Notes: generated by a model not told the origin, from the sequence alone. A DNA stretch of 64,000 nucleotides from Geodermatophilus amargosae (GCF_900116515.1 NZ_FPBA01000004.1:1-64000); one strand, 5' to 3'; shown: positions 47,724 through 57,358, counted from the first letter of the stretch. Numbers and translations are program-made.

Positions 47724-48767
47724 ATGTACACCAAGGACGGCGAGCAGTACTACGTCGTGGACGCGCACATCGCCCTGTGGGACGCCCGCCCCGAGAACCA
47801 GCGCAACGTGCACGGCAAGCAGTTCATCGACTGCTTCTACGACTACCACCGCAACCTCAGCCCGGAGGCCGAGGTGTGGGACTACGAGGAGTACCTGTAC
47901 CAGGGCGGCGAGCGCCTGATGCGCGACGTCTTCGTGGACGGGATCGTCGACCACGCGATCTTCCAGCCGGCGCGGCTCGCGGAGTTCTACCACCGCGGGT
48001 TCGGGCAGACCGAGGAGGCGTTCGCCCTCGCGCAGGCGCACCCGGAGAAGCTGACCTACAACCACTACTGGGACCCGCGCGACGGCGAGAACGGCCTGGA
48101 CGCGCTGCGCGCCGCCGCCGAGCGGATGCACCTCAAGGGCGTGAAGCTCTACACCGCCGACTGGCACGGGGAGTCCCGCGGCTGGAAGCTCACCGACCCG
48201 ATGGCCTACCGCTACCTCGAGCTGTGCCGCGAGCTGGGCATCCGGAACATCCACGTCCACAAGGGCCCGACGATCCGGCCGCTGGACCGCGACGCCTTCG
48301 ACGTCGCCGACGTCGACCACGTGGCCACCGACTTCACCGACCTGACGTTCGTGGTGGAGCACTGCGGGCTGCCGCGGCTGGAGGACTTCTGCTGGATCGC
48401 CACCCAGGAGCCCAACGTGGTCGCGGGCCTGGCCGTGGCCATCCCGTTCATCCACACCCGCCCGCGCTACTTCGCGCAGATCATGGGCGAGCTCGTCTAC
48501 TGGCTCGGTGAGGACCGGATCCTGTTCTCCAGCGACTACGCGCTCTGGACGCCCAAGTGGCTGGTGGAGCGGTTCGTCGACTTCCAGATCCCCGAGGACC
48601 TGACCGAGTACGCGCCGCTGACCACCGAGCTCAAGAAGAAGGTCCTCGGGCTCAACGCCGCCCGCCTCTACGACCTCCCCGTCCCCGAGCACCTGCGGCT
48701 GCCCGAGGCCGACGAGACCCGGACCGGCCCGCGCGAGCCGGCCGCGGCCGACCTGGCGTCGGTGTGA
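47724..48767 (+). CDS. Amidohydrolase of the propane monooxygenase accessory type
   Basis: A 347-aa metal-dependent hydrolase of the amidohydro_2 fold. VVDAHIALWDARPENQRNVH, FIDCFYDYHRNLSPEAEVWD, LKGVKLYTADWHGESRG, NIHVHKGPTIRPLDRDAFDV, FVVEHCGLPRLEDFCWIATQ and FSSDYALWTPKWL match the amidohydrolase encoded next to propane and acetone monooxygenase genes. In this copy the usual first H-x-H is HIA, with the second His missing. It starts with a good GGAGG. Its product is thought to help mature or use the iron centre, but that is unproven. Confidence 0.85.
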   Translation: MYTKDGEQYYVVDAHIALWDARPENQRNVHGKQFIDCFYDYHRNLSPEAEVWDYEEYLYQGGERLMRDVFVDGIVDHAIFQPARLAEFYHRGFGQTEEAFALAQAHPEKLTYNHYWDPRDGENGLDALRAAAERMHLKGVKLYTADWHGESRGWKLTDPMAYRYLELCRELGIRNIHVHKGPTIRPLDRDAFDVADVDHVATDFTDLTFVVEHCGLPRLEDFCWIATQEPNVVAGLAVAIPFIHTRPRYFAQIMGELVYWLGEDRILFSSDYALWTPKWLVERFVDFQIPEDLTEYAPLTTELKKKVLGLNAARLYDLPVPEHLRLPEADETRTGPREPAAADLASV

Positions 48768-48768
48768 G

Positions 48769-49524
48769 GTGACGGCCGTCCTGTCCGACCTCGCCACCGG
48801 GGTCACCGAGCAGCAGGTCCGCGCCGCCCTGGGCACCGTCGTCGACCCCGAGCTGGACGAGCCGGTCACCGACCTCGGCTTCGTCCGCTCGGTCGCCGTC
48901 GACGGCGGGGCGGTGGAGGTGCACCTGCGGCTGCCCACCTCGTTCTGCGCGCCCAACTTCGCCTGGCTGATGGTGTCCGACGCGCACGACGCGGTCTGCG
49001 CCGTCCCCGGGGTCGAGCGGGTGGTCGTCGAGCTCGACGACCACTCCGACTCCGACCTCATCAACCGCGGCCTGGCCGCCGGGCTCGGCTACCGGGGCAC
49101 GTTCGGCACCGAGGCCGAGGACTCCCTCGACGAGCTGCGGGCCACCTTCACCCGCAAGGCGCACACCGCCGCGATGGAGCGGGCGCTCACCGCCCTGCTC
49201 CGGGCCGACCCGTCGGTCGACCTCGGGGCGGTCACCCTCGGCGACCTCCCCGGCGACGCCGCCGCGGCCCTGCGGCGCCGGCGGGCCGCCGTCGGCCTGC
49301 CGGTCGACGACGGCGCCGCTGTGCTCGTCCACGACGACGGCACCCGCCCCGGCCCCGCCGACGCGGCGATGGTCCTGCGCCGCGCCCGGTCGGTGCGGAT
49401 CTCCGTCGACGGCAACGCCCACTTCTGCCGCGGGCTGCTCACCACCCGCTACCCGGGGGCCGAGGCCGACCAGGTGCCCCGCCCCGACGACCGTCCCGTC
49501 CTGCCCCTGGAGGTCCTGCCATGA
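48769..49524 (+). CDS. DUF59/MIP18-like iron-sulfur assembly-type protein
   Basis: A 251-aa protein with an N-terminal DUF59 domain (VRAALGTVVDPELDEPVTDL, GFVRSV, LPTSFCAPNFAWLM, the Cys typical of metal-sulfur assembly factors) and a C-terminal extension ending DGNAHFCRGLLTTRYPGAEAD. In propane monooxygenase operons the same gene lies between amidohydrolase and ADH. It starts one base after the amidohydrolase stop and overlaps the ADH start (ATGA). Confidence 0.85.
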   Translation: MTAVLSDLATGVTEQQVRAALGTVVDPELDEPVTDLGFVRSVAVDGGAVEVHLRLPTSFCAPNFAWLMVSDAHDAVCAVPGVERVVVELDDHSDSDLINRGLAAGLGYRGTFGTEAEDSLDELRATFTRKAHTAAMERALTALLRADPSVDLGAVTLGDLPGDAAAALRRRRAAVGLPVDDGAAVLVHDDGTRPGPADAAMVLRRARSVRISVDGNAHFCRGLLTTRYPGAEADQVPRPDDRPVLPLEVLP

Positions 49525-50546
49525 AGGCCGTCCGCGTGCACGAGTACCACGCCGACCCCGCGATCGACGACGTCCCCGAACCGGAGCTCCGGGGTCCCCT
49601 CGACGTCATCGTCAAGATCGGCGGCGCCGGGGTCTGCCGGACCGACCTGCACATCCTCGAGGGCCAGTGGGCCGACCTGCAGAACCCGGACCTGCCCTAC
49701 GTGATCGGGCACGAGAACGCCGGGTGGGTGCACGCGGTCGGGGAGGGCGTCACCAACGTCGCCGTCGGTGACACGGTGATCCTGCACCCGCAGCCCAGCT
49801 GCGGCCTCTGCAGGGCCTGTCGCGCCGGCCGGGACATGCAGTGCGAGAACGCCTTCTTCCCCGGGCTGTCGAACGACGACGGGGGCATGGCCGAGTACCT
49901 GCGCACCACCGCCCGCGCCTGCGTGAAGCTCGACCCGTCGACCGACCCCGCCGACGTCGCCGCGCTCGCCGACGCCGGCATCACCGCCTACCACGCCGTA
50001 CGCAAGGCCCTGCCGCTGCTGCACCCGGGCACCACGGCGGTCGTACAGGGTGCCGGCGGCCTCGGCCACATCGGCGTCCAGTGCCTGGCCGCGCTCTCCG
50101 GCACCCGGGTGGTCGTCGTCGACCGCAACCCCGACGCGCTGGAGCTCGCCCGGCAGATCGGCGCGGACGAGACCGTGGTGGCCGACGGCAACCAGGTGCG
50201 GGCGGTGCAGGACCTGACCGGCGGGGGCGCGGACGTCGTCTTCGACTTCGTCGCCGAGCAGGGCGCGGAGATGGACGGCTGGCGCATGACCGGCCCGGCC
50301 GGCTCGCTCTACGTCATCGGCTACGGCGGCGAGCTGCGCATCCCGACGCTGGAGTTCGTCGCCGGGGAGAAGAACATCGTCGGCAACATCGTCGGCACCT
50401 ACACCGACCTGGCCGAGCTGATGGTGCTCGCCCAGGCCGGGAAGGTCACCCTGCACACCCAGCAGTACCCGCTCGACCGGGCCGTGGACGCGATCCGCGA
50501 CCTCGACGCCGGGAAGGTCCGCGGGCGCGCGATCCTCGTGCCGTGA
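49521..50546 (+). CDS. NAD(P)-dependent zinc alcohol dehydrogenase
   Basis: A 341-aa MDR alcohol dehydrogenase. The catalytic zinc ligands are Cys39 (VCRTDLH) and His64 (GHENAGWV). The structural zinc set is CGLCRACRAGRDMQC, the Rossmann loop GAGGLGHIGVQC, and the end VRGRAILVP. In propane monooxygenase operons the homologous enzyme oxidises the propanol product. Third gene of the coupled unit. Confidence 0.92.
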   Translation: MKAVRVHEYHADPAIDDVPEPELRGPLDVIVKIGGAGVCRTDLHILEGQWADLQNPDLPYVIGHENAGWVHAVGEGVTNVAVGDTVILHPQPSCGLCRACRAGRDMQCENAFFPGLSNDDGGMAEYLRTTARACVKLDPSTDPADVAALADAGITAYHAVRKALPLLHPGTTAVVQGAGGLGHIGVQCLAALSGTRVVVVDRNPDALELARQIGADETVVADGNQVRAVQDLTGGGADVVFDFVAEQGAEMDGWRMTGPAGSLYVIGYGGELRIPTLEFVAGEKNIVGNIVGTYTDLAELMVLAQAGKVTLHTQQYPLDRAVDAIRDLDAGKVRGRAILVP

Positions 50547-50551
50547 CCGGT

Positions 50552-50581
50552 GGCGCCCCCGGCTCCCGGGCCGGGGGCGCC
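50552..50581. terminator. Hairpin terminator between convergent genes
   Basis: A perfect 12-bp stem GGCGCCCCCGGC (50552-50563) with 50570-50581, loop 6, just after the ADH stop and touching the stop of the SnoaL-like gene. Confidence 0.75.
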
Positions 50582-50934
50582 TACCGCTCGACGTCCATCC
50601 GCTGCACGAGGTCGCCGTCGAACCGGTACACGTGGCGGACGGTCTCCCGCGACAGCACCGTGCCGCCCGGGTCGCGGACGGTCATGGCCACGGTGACGGC
50701 GACCGAGCCGTCGGGGCGGTCGGCGAACCCGGTGGGCCGGACCAGCGGGCGGATCTCGGCCCACTGGCGCTCCCAGTAGCCGCGCACCTCCTCGTGCCCG
50801 GAGAGGCGCCCGCCCTCCCAGCCGTTGGGCCAGTCGACGTCGGGGGCCATGGCGGCGAGCACCGCGTCGACGTTGTGGGCGGTGAAGGCCTGGTAGAGCG
50901 CGCGCAGCCGATCGGCGCGGTCCGGTGCGGTCAT
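50581..50934 (-). CDS. SnoaL-like / NTF2-fold protein
   Basis: A 117-aa protein with the NTF2 cone fold: LRALYQAFTAHNVDAVLAAM, VDWPNGWEGGRLSGHEEVRG, then YWERQWAEIRP and VAVTVAMTVRD, and the end VRHVYRFDGDLVQRMDV. Such proteins are isomerases, hydratases or binding folds; activity unknown. ATG 50934 gives the domain start, without a clear ribosome site; GTG 50952 is open too. Confidence 0.8.
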   Translation of the reverse strand: MTAPDRADRLRALYQAFTAHNVDAVLAAMAPDVDWPNGWEGGRLSGHEEVRGYWERQWAEIRPLVRPTGFADRPDGSVAVTVAMTVRDPGGTVLSRETVRHVYRFDGDLVQRMDVER

Positions 50935-51032
50935 GGCCGCGCACGGTGGCACACGGCACCTCGTCGCGGGGTGCCGGCGGGCACGCGCGATCCTGGTGCC
51001 TGCGATCCCGCCGCCGTCCCGACAGGAGACCC

Positions 51033-53357
51033 ATGACGCTCGCCGCCCCGCGGCCGCCCGCCACCGGTGCCGACGACGCCGCGCTGCGCGAGATCGAGCA
51101 GCGCGTCCTGTGGCTGGCCACGGCGGTCGTCGACCACGCCAACCGGGTGCGCCCCGACCCGAGCGGGCTCAAGGTCGGCGGCCACCAGGCCTCCAGCGCC
51201 TCGATGGTCACGATCATGACGGCGCTGTGGCTCGAGCAGCTGCGGGCCGACGACCGGGTGTCGGTGAAGCCACACGCCTCGCCGGTGCTGCACGCGCTGG
51301 AGTTCCTGCTCGGGCAGCTCGACGCCTCCTGGCTGACCACGCTGCGCGAGTTCGGCGGCCTGCAGTCCTATCCCTCGCGGCTCAAGGACCCCGTCCCGGC
51401 GGACTACTCGACGGGGTCGGTCGGCATCGGTGCGACCGCACCGATCTGGGGCGCGCTGGCCCGCCGCTACGTCAACACCCAGTTCGGCACCGGCGGCACC
51501 GGCCGGCAGTGGTCGCTGGTCGGCGACGCCGAGCTCGACGAGGGCGCGGTGTGGGAGGCCGTGCTCGACCCGATGGTCGCCGAGCTCGGCGAGGTGAACT
51601 GGATCGTCGACCTCAACCGGCAGTCGCTGGACCGCGTGGTCCCGACCATGGGCGGCACCCGGCTGCAGGGGATGTTCACCGCGGCCGGCTGGCAGGTGCT
51701 CACCGTCAAGTACGGCGCCCTGCTGGAGGAGCTGTTCACCCGGCCCGGCGGCGCCGAGCTGCGCGACCGCATCGACGGCATGAGCAACGCCGAGTACCAG
51801 CGGCTGCTGCGGCGCCCGGCGGAGGACGTGCGCCGCGAGCTGCCGGGGGAGGGGCCGGCGGCCGGTGCGATCGCCGGGCTGGTGGCCGGGGTCTCCGACG
51901 CCGACCTGCTCGCCGCGGTGCGCAACCTCGGCGGGCACGACCTGAGCGCGCTGCGCGAGGCGTTCGCGCGGATCGACGACACCCGCCCGACGGTGGTCAT
52001 CGCCTACACGCTCAAGGGCTACGGCCTGGCCACCGAGGGGCACCCGCAGAACCACTCCGCGCTGCTCACCGAGGCCCAGCTGGGCGAGCTGGCCGCGCGG
52101 GTCGGCGTCGACCCGGCGCAGCCCTGGGCCGGCTTCCCCGACGGCAGCCGCCCGGCGCAGCTGCTGGCGGCGGCCGCCCGGCGGCTGCGCCGCCCGGCGC
52201 CCGAGGACCGCCCCGCCCCGGAGGTGCCGGCCGACCTCGGCCGGACGCCGTCGGGCACCGCCACGACGCAGGCGGCGCTGGGCCGCACGCTGCTCGACCT
52301 CAACCGGGCCGCGCCCGAGGTGGGCCGCCGGGTGGTCACCGTCAGCCCCGACGTGTCGAGCTCGACCAACCTCGGCGGCTGGGTGAACAAGGTCGGCGTC
52401 TGGTCGCACGAGGACCGCCGCGACTGGTTCGCCGACGACGCCGAGACGATCCTGCACTGGCGCGAGCGGCCCTCGGGCCAGCACGTGGAGCTGGGCATCG
52501 CCGAGACCAACCTGGTCGGCGCCATCGGCGAGCTGGGCGCCACCTGGTCGCGGTGGGGCCAGCCGCTGCTGCCGGTCGGCGTCCTCTACGACCCCTTCGT
52601 GGAGCGGGCGCTGGAGCCCTGGTCGTTCACCATCTACGCCGGCGGGCAGTCGCTGCTGGTCGGGACGCCGTCGGGTGTGACGCTGGCGCCCGAGGGCGGG
52701 GCGCACCAGTCGATCACCACGCCGTCGGTCGGACTGGAGCAGCCCGGCTGCCTGTCCTACGAGCCGGCGTTCACCCTCGACACCGAGTGGGTGCTGCTCG
52801 CCGCGCTCGGGCAGATGGGCCGCCCCGGCGGGCAGTCGGCCTACGTGCGGCTGTCCACCCGGCCGGTCGACCAGGCGCTGGCCGCCGTCCCCGCCGACCG
52901 GGCCGCCCGCGAGCGGCGCCGCCGCCAGGTGGTGGCCGGCGCCTACCCGCTGCGCCGGGCGCCGCGCCCGGCGGTCACCCTCGCCGCGATGGGCGCAGTC
53001 GTCCCCGAGGCACTGGCCGCCGCCGAGCGGCTCGACGGGCTCGGGTTCCCCGCCGACGTCGTCGTCGTGACCAGCCCGGGGCTGCTGTTCCGGGCGGTGC
53101 AGTCCCGGCGCGGTCTCGACGAGACCTCGCCGTGGGTGCTCGACGCCGTGCTGCCCGCCGACCGGGCCACGCCGCTGGTCACCGTCCTCGACGGGCACCC
53201 GCACACGCTGGCCTTCCTCGCCGGCGTCCGCGGCGTGCCGGCCGCGCACCTGGGCGTCACCCGCTTCGGGCAGTCCGGCGACCTCGACAGCGTGTACCGG
53301 TACCACGGCCTCGACGTCGACTCGCTGGTCGGCGCGGCGCTCGACCTCGTCGACTAG
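51033..53357 (+). CDS. Transketolase-like / pyruvate dehydrogenase E1-type enzyme
   Basis: A 774-aa thiamine diphosphate enzyme. The N-terminal half has HQASSASMVTIMTALWLEQL and STGSVGIGATAPIWGALARR, and the TPP motif SLVGDAELDEGAVWEAVLDP followed by NWIVDLNRQSLDRVVP. The middle has GQHVELGIAETNLVGAIGEL and the C-terminal AGGQSLLVGTPSGVTLAPEG, followed by a transketolase C-terminal fold. It resembles homodimeric AceE-type E1 but is about 100 residues shorter, a type often annotated as transketolase. Substrate not fixed. The next gene starts 3 bases on. Confidence 0.85.
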   Translation: MTLAAPRPPATGADDAALREIEQRVLWLATAVVDHANRVRPDPSGLKVGGHQASSASMVTIMTALWLEQLRADDRVSVKPHASPVLHALEFLLGQLDASWLTTLREFGGLQSYPSRLKDPVPADYSTGSVGIGATAPIWGALARRYVNTQFGTGGTGRQWSLVGDAELDEGAVWEAVLDPMVAELGEVNWIVDLNRQSLDRVVPTMGGTRLQGMFTAAGWQVLTVKYGALLEELFTRPGGAELRDRIDGMSNAEYQRLLRRPAEDVRRELPGEGPAAGAIAGLVAGVSDADLLAAVRNLGGHDLSALREAFARIDDTRPTVVIAYTLKGYGLATEGHPQNHSALLTEAQLGELAARVGVDPAQPWAGFPDGSRPAQLLAAAARRLRRPAPEDRPAPEVPADLGRTPSGTATTQAALGRTLLDLNRAAPEVGRRVVTVSPDVSSSTNLGGWVNKVGVWSHEDRRDWFADDAETILHWRERPSGQHVELGIAETNLVGAIGELGATWSRWGQPLLPVGVLYDPFVERALEPWSFTIYAGGQSLLVGTPSGVTLAPEGGAHQSITTPSVGLEQPGCLSYEPAFTLDTEWVLLAALGQMGRPGGQSAYVRLSTRPVDQALAAVPADRAARERRRRQVVAGAYPLRRAPRPAVTLAAMGAVVPEALAAAERLDGLGFPADVVVVTSPGLLFRAVQSRRGLDETSPWVLDAVLPADRATPLVTVLDGHPHTLAFLAGVRGVPAAHLGVTRFGQSGDLDSVYRYHGLDVDSLVGAALDLVD

Positions 53358-53359
53358 GC

Positions 53360-54364
53360 GTGCGCGCGTTCGTCGTCACCGGGCCGGGGCAGGGCGGGGT
53401 GCAGGAGGTGCCCGACCCTGTCGCGGCCCCGGGCGAGGTGGTCGTCGACGTCGAGCGGGCCGGCGTCTGCGGCACCGACGTCGAGTTCTGGACCGGCGAG
53501 ATGGCCTACCTGCACCAGGGGCACGCCGCGTACCCGATGCGGCTCGGCCACGAGTGGGCGGGCACGGTGTCCGCGGTGGGGGAGGGCGTGGACCCGGGCT
53601 GGGCCGGCCGCCGGGTCACCGGCGACACGATGCTGGGCGAGGGCACCTGCCGGCGCTGCCGCCGCGGGCAGCAGCACGTCTGCGCGCAGCGGCAGGAGGT
53701 CGGCATCCGCGGCGCCCGGCCCGGGGCGCTGGCCGACCGGCTCGCGGTGCCGGCGCGGTCGCTGCACGCGCTGCCCGACGCCGTCGACCCGGTCCTGGGT
53801 GCGCTGGTCGAGCCCGGCGGCAACGCGCTGCGCGCGGCGCGGGCCACCGGCGCCGGCCCGGGCGACCGGGTGCTCGTGGTCGGTCCCGGCACGATCGGCC
53901 TGCTGACGGCGATGTTCCTGCGGGCCGCCGGCGCCGAGGTGCACCTGCTGGGGGTGACCGCGCCGTCGCTGGAGTTCGCCCGGAGCCTCGGGTTCGCCGC
54001 CTCCGCTGCTGCGCCGGACCTGCCGCTGGACGCCGTCGTCGACGCCTCCAGCGACCCCGCCGTCCCGGCGCGGGCGCTGGACCTGGTCGAGCCGGGCGGC
54101 CGGGTCGTGTACATCGGCCTGGCCGGGGTCCCGAGCACCGTGGACACCCGGGCGCTGGTGCTCGGCGACGTCACGGCGGTCGGCGTCCTGTCGGCCTCGC
54201 CCGGGCTCGCCGACACGGTGGCCGCCTACGCCGCCGGCGACGTCGACCCGCGGCCGCTGGTGGCCGCGACCGTGGGCCTGGAGCAGGTGGGAGCCGTGCT
54301 CGGCGGACGGCGGCCCCGGGGAGCCGGACCGGGCCCCAAGATCCTGGTCGACATGACGACCTGA
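53360..54364 (+). CDS. Zinc-binding alcohol dehydrogenase family protein
   Basis: A 334-aa MDR enzyme. Cys37 (GVCGTDVEFW) and His64 (RLGHEWAG) form the catalytic zinc site. CRRCRRGQQHVC gives a structural zinc set, and VLVVGPGTIGLLTAMFL the cofactor loop. It lies 3 bases after the E1-type gene, so the two form one unit. The pair could act on a sugar-derived ketone or polyol; not determinable here. Confidence 0.85.
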   Translation: MRAFVVTGPGQGGVQEVPDPVAAPGEVVVDVERAGVCGTDVEFWTGEMAYLHQGHAAYPMRLGHEWAGTVSAVGEGVDPGWAGRRVTGDTMLGEGTCRRCRRGQQHVCAQRQEVGIRGARPGALADRLAVPARSLHALPDAVDPVLGALVEPGGNALRAARATGAGPGDRVLVVGPGTIGLLTAMFLRAAGAEVHLLGVTAPSLEFARSLGFAASAAAPDLPLDAVVDASSDPAVPARALDLVEPGGRVVYIGLAGVPSTVDTRALVLGDVTAVGVLSASPGLADTVAAYAAGDVDPRPLVAATVGLEQVGAVLGGRRPRGAGPGPKILVDMTT

Positions 54365-54417
54365 CGACCGGGGTGCCGCGCGCAGTGGCGGGGTGCCGGT
54401 GTGGGAGCGTTCTCCCC

Positions 54418-55740
54418 GTGATCGGACACGAGGACCTCGCCGTGCGGACGCTGGGGCCCTGCCGCATCGACTCGCCGCTGGCCGAACGGCTGGCCGCCCG
54501 GGAGACGACGCAGCACTCGGTGGTGGAGGACGACCGCATCCTCTTCGACGACACGATCTCGATGGCCGGGGTCCGCGGCGTCCCGGTCGAGCAGCTGCCC
54601 AGCCTCGAGCCCGGCGGCCCGCGCAAGCGCATCTACTTCGACCCGGCCAAGACCCGCGTCGGCATCGTCACCTGCGGCGGGCTGTGCCCGGGCCTCAACG
54701 ACGTCATCCGCGGGCTGGTCCTCGAGCTGTGCCGGCACTACGGGGTCCGCCGCATCGTCGGGTTCCGCAACGGCTACCGCGGCTTCATCCCGCACTACGG
54801 CGAGGACGTCGTCGACCTCTCGCCCGAGGTGGTGCAGCACATCGACGACGAGGGCGGCACCATCCTCGGCACCTCGCGGGGGATGCAGGACCCGGAGGAC
54901 ATCGTCGACGCCCTGGAGCGGCTGGCGATCAACATCCTGTTCGTCGTCGGCGGCGACGGGACGATCCGCGGCGCGATGGAGGTCGTGCGGGTCATCGGGG
55001 AGCGCGGCCTGAAGATCGCCGTCGTCGGCATCCCGAAGACGATCGACAACGACATCCCCTACATCGACCAGAGCTTCGGCTTCCAGACGGCGATGTCGGA
55101 GGCGACCAAGTCCATCCACGCCGCCAGCGTCGAGGCGCGCTCCGCGCCCGGCGGTGTCGGCCTGGTCAAGCTCATGGGCCGGCACTCGGGCTTCATCGCC
55201 TGCTACTCGGTGCTGGCCAAGGACGACGCCGACTACGTGCTCATCCCCGAGGTGCCCTTCGCGCTGCACGGCGAGCGCGGCTTCCTCGAGCACCTGCGCC
55301 GCCGCGTGGAGGACCGCGGGCACGCCGTCGTCGTGGTGGCCGAGGGCGCCGGGCAGGAGCACATCGACGAGCACGAGCCCGGCCGCGACGCCTCGGGCAA
55401 CGTCCGTCTCGGCGACGTCGGCCGGCTGCTGCGCCGGCTGATCACCGAGCACCTCGACGACGCGAAGGTCGAGAACAACGTCCGCTACTTCGACCCGAGC
55501 TACGCCATCCGCAGCGTCCCGGCCAACCCCTACGACAGCGCGTACTGCCTCCGGCTGGCGCACGCCGCGGTGCACGCGGCCATGGCCGGGCGCACCGAGG
55601 TGATCGTGGCGCGCCGGCGCCGGCGGTTCGTGCACATCCCGATGGCGCTGGCGGTCAGCCGCCGCAACCACGTCGACCCGCTGGGCGACCTGTGGATGTC
55701 GGTGCTCGAGGCGACCGGGCAGCCCGTCCGCTTCGAGTAG
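54418..55740 (+). CDS. pfkA: 6-phosphofructokinase
   Basis: A 440-aa phosphofructokinase of the long clade with an N-terminal extension of about 80 residues. VGIVTCGGLCPGLNDVIRGL opens the core, Gly178-Gly179-Asp180-Gly181-Thr182 marks ATP rather than pyrophosphate use, and PKTIDND at 206-212 with Lys207 is the active-site segment, followed by MGRHSGFIA. A member of the group seen in actinobacteria and plants. GTG 54418, where the family begins. Confidence 0.9.
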   Translation: MIGHEDLAVRTLGPCRIDSPLAERLAARETTQHSVVEDDRILFDDTISMAGVRGVPVEQLPSLEPGGPRKRIYFDPAKTRVGIVTCGGLCPGLNDVIRGLVLELCRHYGVRRIVGFRNGYRGFIPHYGEDVVDLSPEVVQHIDDEGGTILGTSRGMQDPEDIVDALERLAINILFVVGGDGTIRGAMEVVRVIGERGLKIAVVGIPKTIDNDIPYIDQSFGFQTAMSEATKSIHAASVEARSAPGGVGLVKLMGRHSGFIACYSVLAKDDADYVLIPEVPFALHGERGFLEHLRRRVEDRGHAVVVVAEGAGQEHIDEHEPGRDASGNVRLGDVGRLLRRLITEHLDDAKVENNVRYFDPSYAIRSVPANPYDSAYCLRLAHAAVHAAMAGRTEVIVARRRRRFVHIPMALAVSRRNHVDPLGDLWMSVLEATGQPVRFE

Positions 55741-55758
55741 GCACCGCCCCCGCAGGGA

Positions 55759-55899
55759 TCAGTGCTTCTTGTCGGCGGTGGTGGTCAGGCGCTCCATCTG
55801 CGACCGGTCGTCGACCTTGGCCTTGCGCTCGCTGCGCTTCTCCTTGAGCGACTTGCCGGACTTCTTCGACATCGAGTGGCGCGGCGACTTGTCGGCCAT
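55759..55899 (-). CDS. Small Lys-rich protein
   Basis: A 46-aa protein, MADKSPRHSMSKKSGKSLKE at the start, then a basic helix KRSERKAKVDD and the tail ADKKH. It is a recurrent small conserved actinobacterial protein of unknown function, probably nucleic-acid-binding by charge. AGGAGAG lies before the ATG. Convergent with phosphofructokinase, 18 bases away. Confidence 0.8.
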   Translation of the reverse strand: MADKSPRHSMSKKSGKSLKEKRSERKAKVDDRSQMERLTTTADKKH

Positions 55900-55983
55900 G
55901 GGGCTCTCCTCGGGTGGGCCGGCCGGTCGGCCGGCGGCTGCCCGGGGCCGACGGCGGCCGCCCCGGGATCGAGCTGACCGGGG

Positions 55984-56487
55984 TCAGCGGGCAGGCTGCC
56001 CGCTGTCGGGTTCCGGGGCGTCGAGATCGTGCAGCAGGACGGTGGGCTCGGCGGAGTTGGCGCGGTCGGTGGCCGCGGCGAAGGCGCGCCGTGCGTCGGC
56101 CTTCGTCGTGTCCGGCGGCACGACGAGCAGGTCCACCCGGCCGCGCCTGAGGTCGCCGGTGAGGTTGAGCAGCTGCGGGTCGAGGTGGCGGAACCAGCCC
56201 AGCCGGACGGTCCGGTCGCCGACCTGCAGCCGGCGGGGTGCCGCCGCCCAGGAGCCGGGGTTGAACGCCACCCGGGTCGCCCGGATCCCGCGACGGGACA
56301 GCTCCTCGAGCAACGGGGCCAGCTCGGTGGTCAGGTCCGACGACCGGGGCCGCCAGGCGCCGTCCAGGGTGGTGCGGGCCGACACCGGGTCGATGAGCTC
56401 GAGCCGGACCGCACCGGGACGAACGGCGGGGGTCTCGGCGTCCCCACTGCCGGCGGAGGAGCGGCGGGTGACCCGGATGGTGGTCAC
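55984..56487 (-). CDS. DUF5994 family protein
   Basis: A 167-aa protein with the family pattern RLELIDPVSARTTLDGAWRP, then SSDLTTELAPLLEELSRRG, RVAFNPGSWA, VRLGWFRHLDP, QLLNLTGD and VDLLVVPPDT. Conserved in actinobacteria, cytoplasmic, function unknown. GTG 56487. Divergent from the methyltransferase gene. Confidence 0.85.
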   Translation of the reverse strand: MTTIRVTRRSSAGSGDAETPAVRPGAVRLELIDPVSARTTLDGAWRPRSSDLTTELAPLLEELSRRGIRATRVAFNPGSWAAAPRRLQVGDRTVRLGWFRHLDPQLLNLTGDLRRGRVDLLVVPPDTTKADARRAFAAATDRANSAEPTVLLHDLDAPEPDSGQPAR

Positions 56488-56652
56488 GACCGGCTCGCGG
56501 TCGGACGACGGGAGGATGCGTGCGTGGTGAGTCCCATGACAGGGACCGCCGATCTCCCTCCGGGAGCGGAGGGGCTGAGCGCCGCAGTGGCGCCGTGGGC
56601 TGAACCTACACCCGCCGGGTCGTCGGCCGGGTGCTCCGAGGAGGGGGAGGGC

Positions 56653-57324
56653 GTGGGCACGAACGGGTACTGGGGAGCGGGTCGCGGCCCGATCGCACCC
56701 GACGGCTGCCCCGTCGAGGTGTACGCGCGCCTGCCGCTCATGGGGGAGCCCGAGGTCGTGCACGCCGCGATCCCGGCCGGCGCCTCGGTGCTCGAACTGG
56801 GCTGCGGCACCGGCCGGCTGATCCGCGCACTGGCGCGACTGGGGCACCCCGTCCACGGGGTCGACGAGTCGCCGGAGATGCTCGCCCACGCCGTCGACCT
56901 CCCGACGACGCTGTCGAGCATCGAGGCGGTCGACCTCGGGCGGACCTTCGACGCCGTGCTGCTGGCCAGCACGCTGGTCAACGGGCCGCCCGGCCTGCGG
57001 CACCGCTTCCTCGCGGCCTGCCGCCGCCACGTCGCGCCGCACGGCGTGGTCGTGCTGCAGCAGTCCGCGCCGGCCTGGTTCGGCTCCGTCGCGCCCGGCG
57101 AGCGGGAGGAGGCCGGCATCCGGCGGGTGCTGCGGTCGGTGCGGCGCTCCGGCGACCGGGTGGAGGTGGTCGTCGACTACCACGCCGACGGCCAGACGTG
57201 GACGCACGCCTTCGACCGCTGGCGCCTGCACGACCTCGACCGGGACCTCGCCGCCGCCGGCCTGCGCGCCGACCGGCGGCTGACCGACGACGGCGTCTGG
57301 TCCACGGCCGTGCCGCTGCCCTGA
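56653..57324 (+). CDS. Class I SAM-dependent methyltransferase
   Basis: 223 aa with the SAM motif SVLELGCGTGRLIRAL, the acidic residue in HGVDESPEML, and FDAVLLASTLVNGP for motif II. The C-terminal half (TWTHAFDRWRLHDLDRDLAA) resembles small-molecule methyltransferases. GTG 56653 after GAGGGGGAGG. Substrate unknown. Confidence 0.85.
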   Translation: MGTNGYWGAGRGPIAPDGCPVEVYARLPLMGEPEVVHAAIPAGASVLELGCGTGRLIRALARLGHPVHGVDESPEMLAHAVDLPTTLSSIEAVDLGRTFDAVLLASTLVNGPPGLRHRFLAACRRHVAPHGVVVLQQSAPAWFGSVAPGEREEAGIRRVLRSVRRSGDRVEVVVDYHADGQTWTHAFDRWRLHDLDRDLAAAGLRADRRLTDDGVWSTAVPLP

Positions 57325-57358
57325 CGTCGCCCTCCCGTCCCTCGTACCGTGCCCGGCC

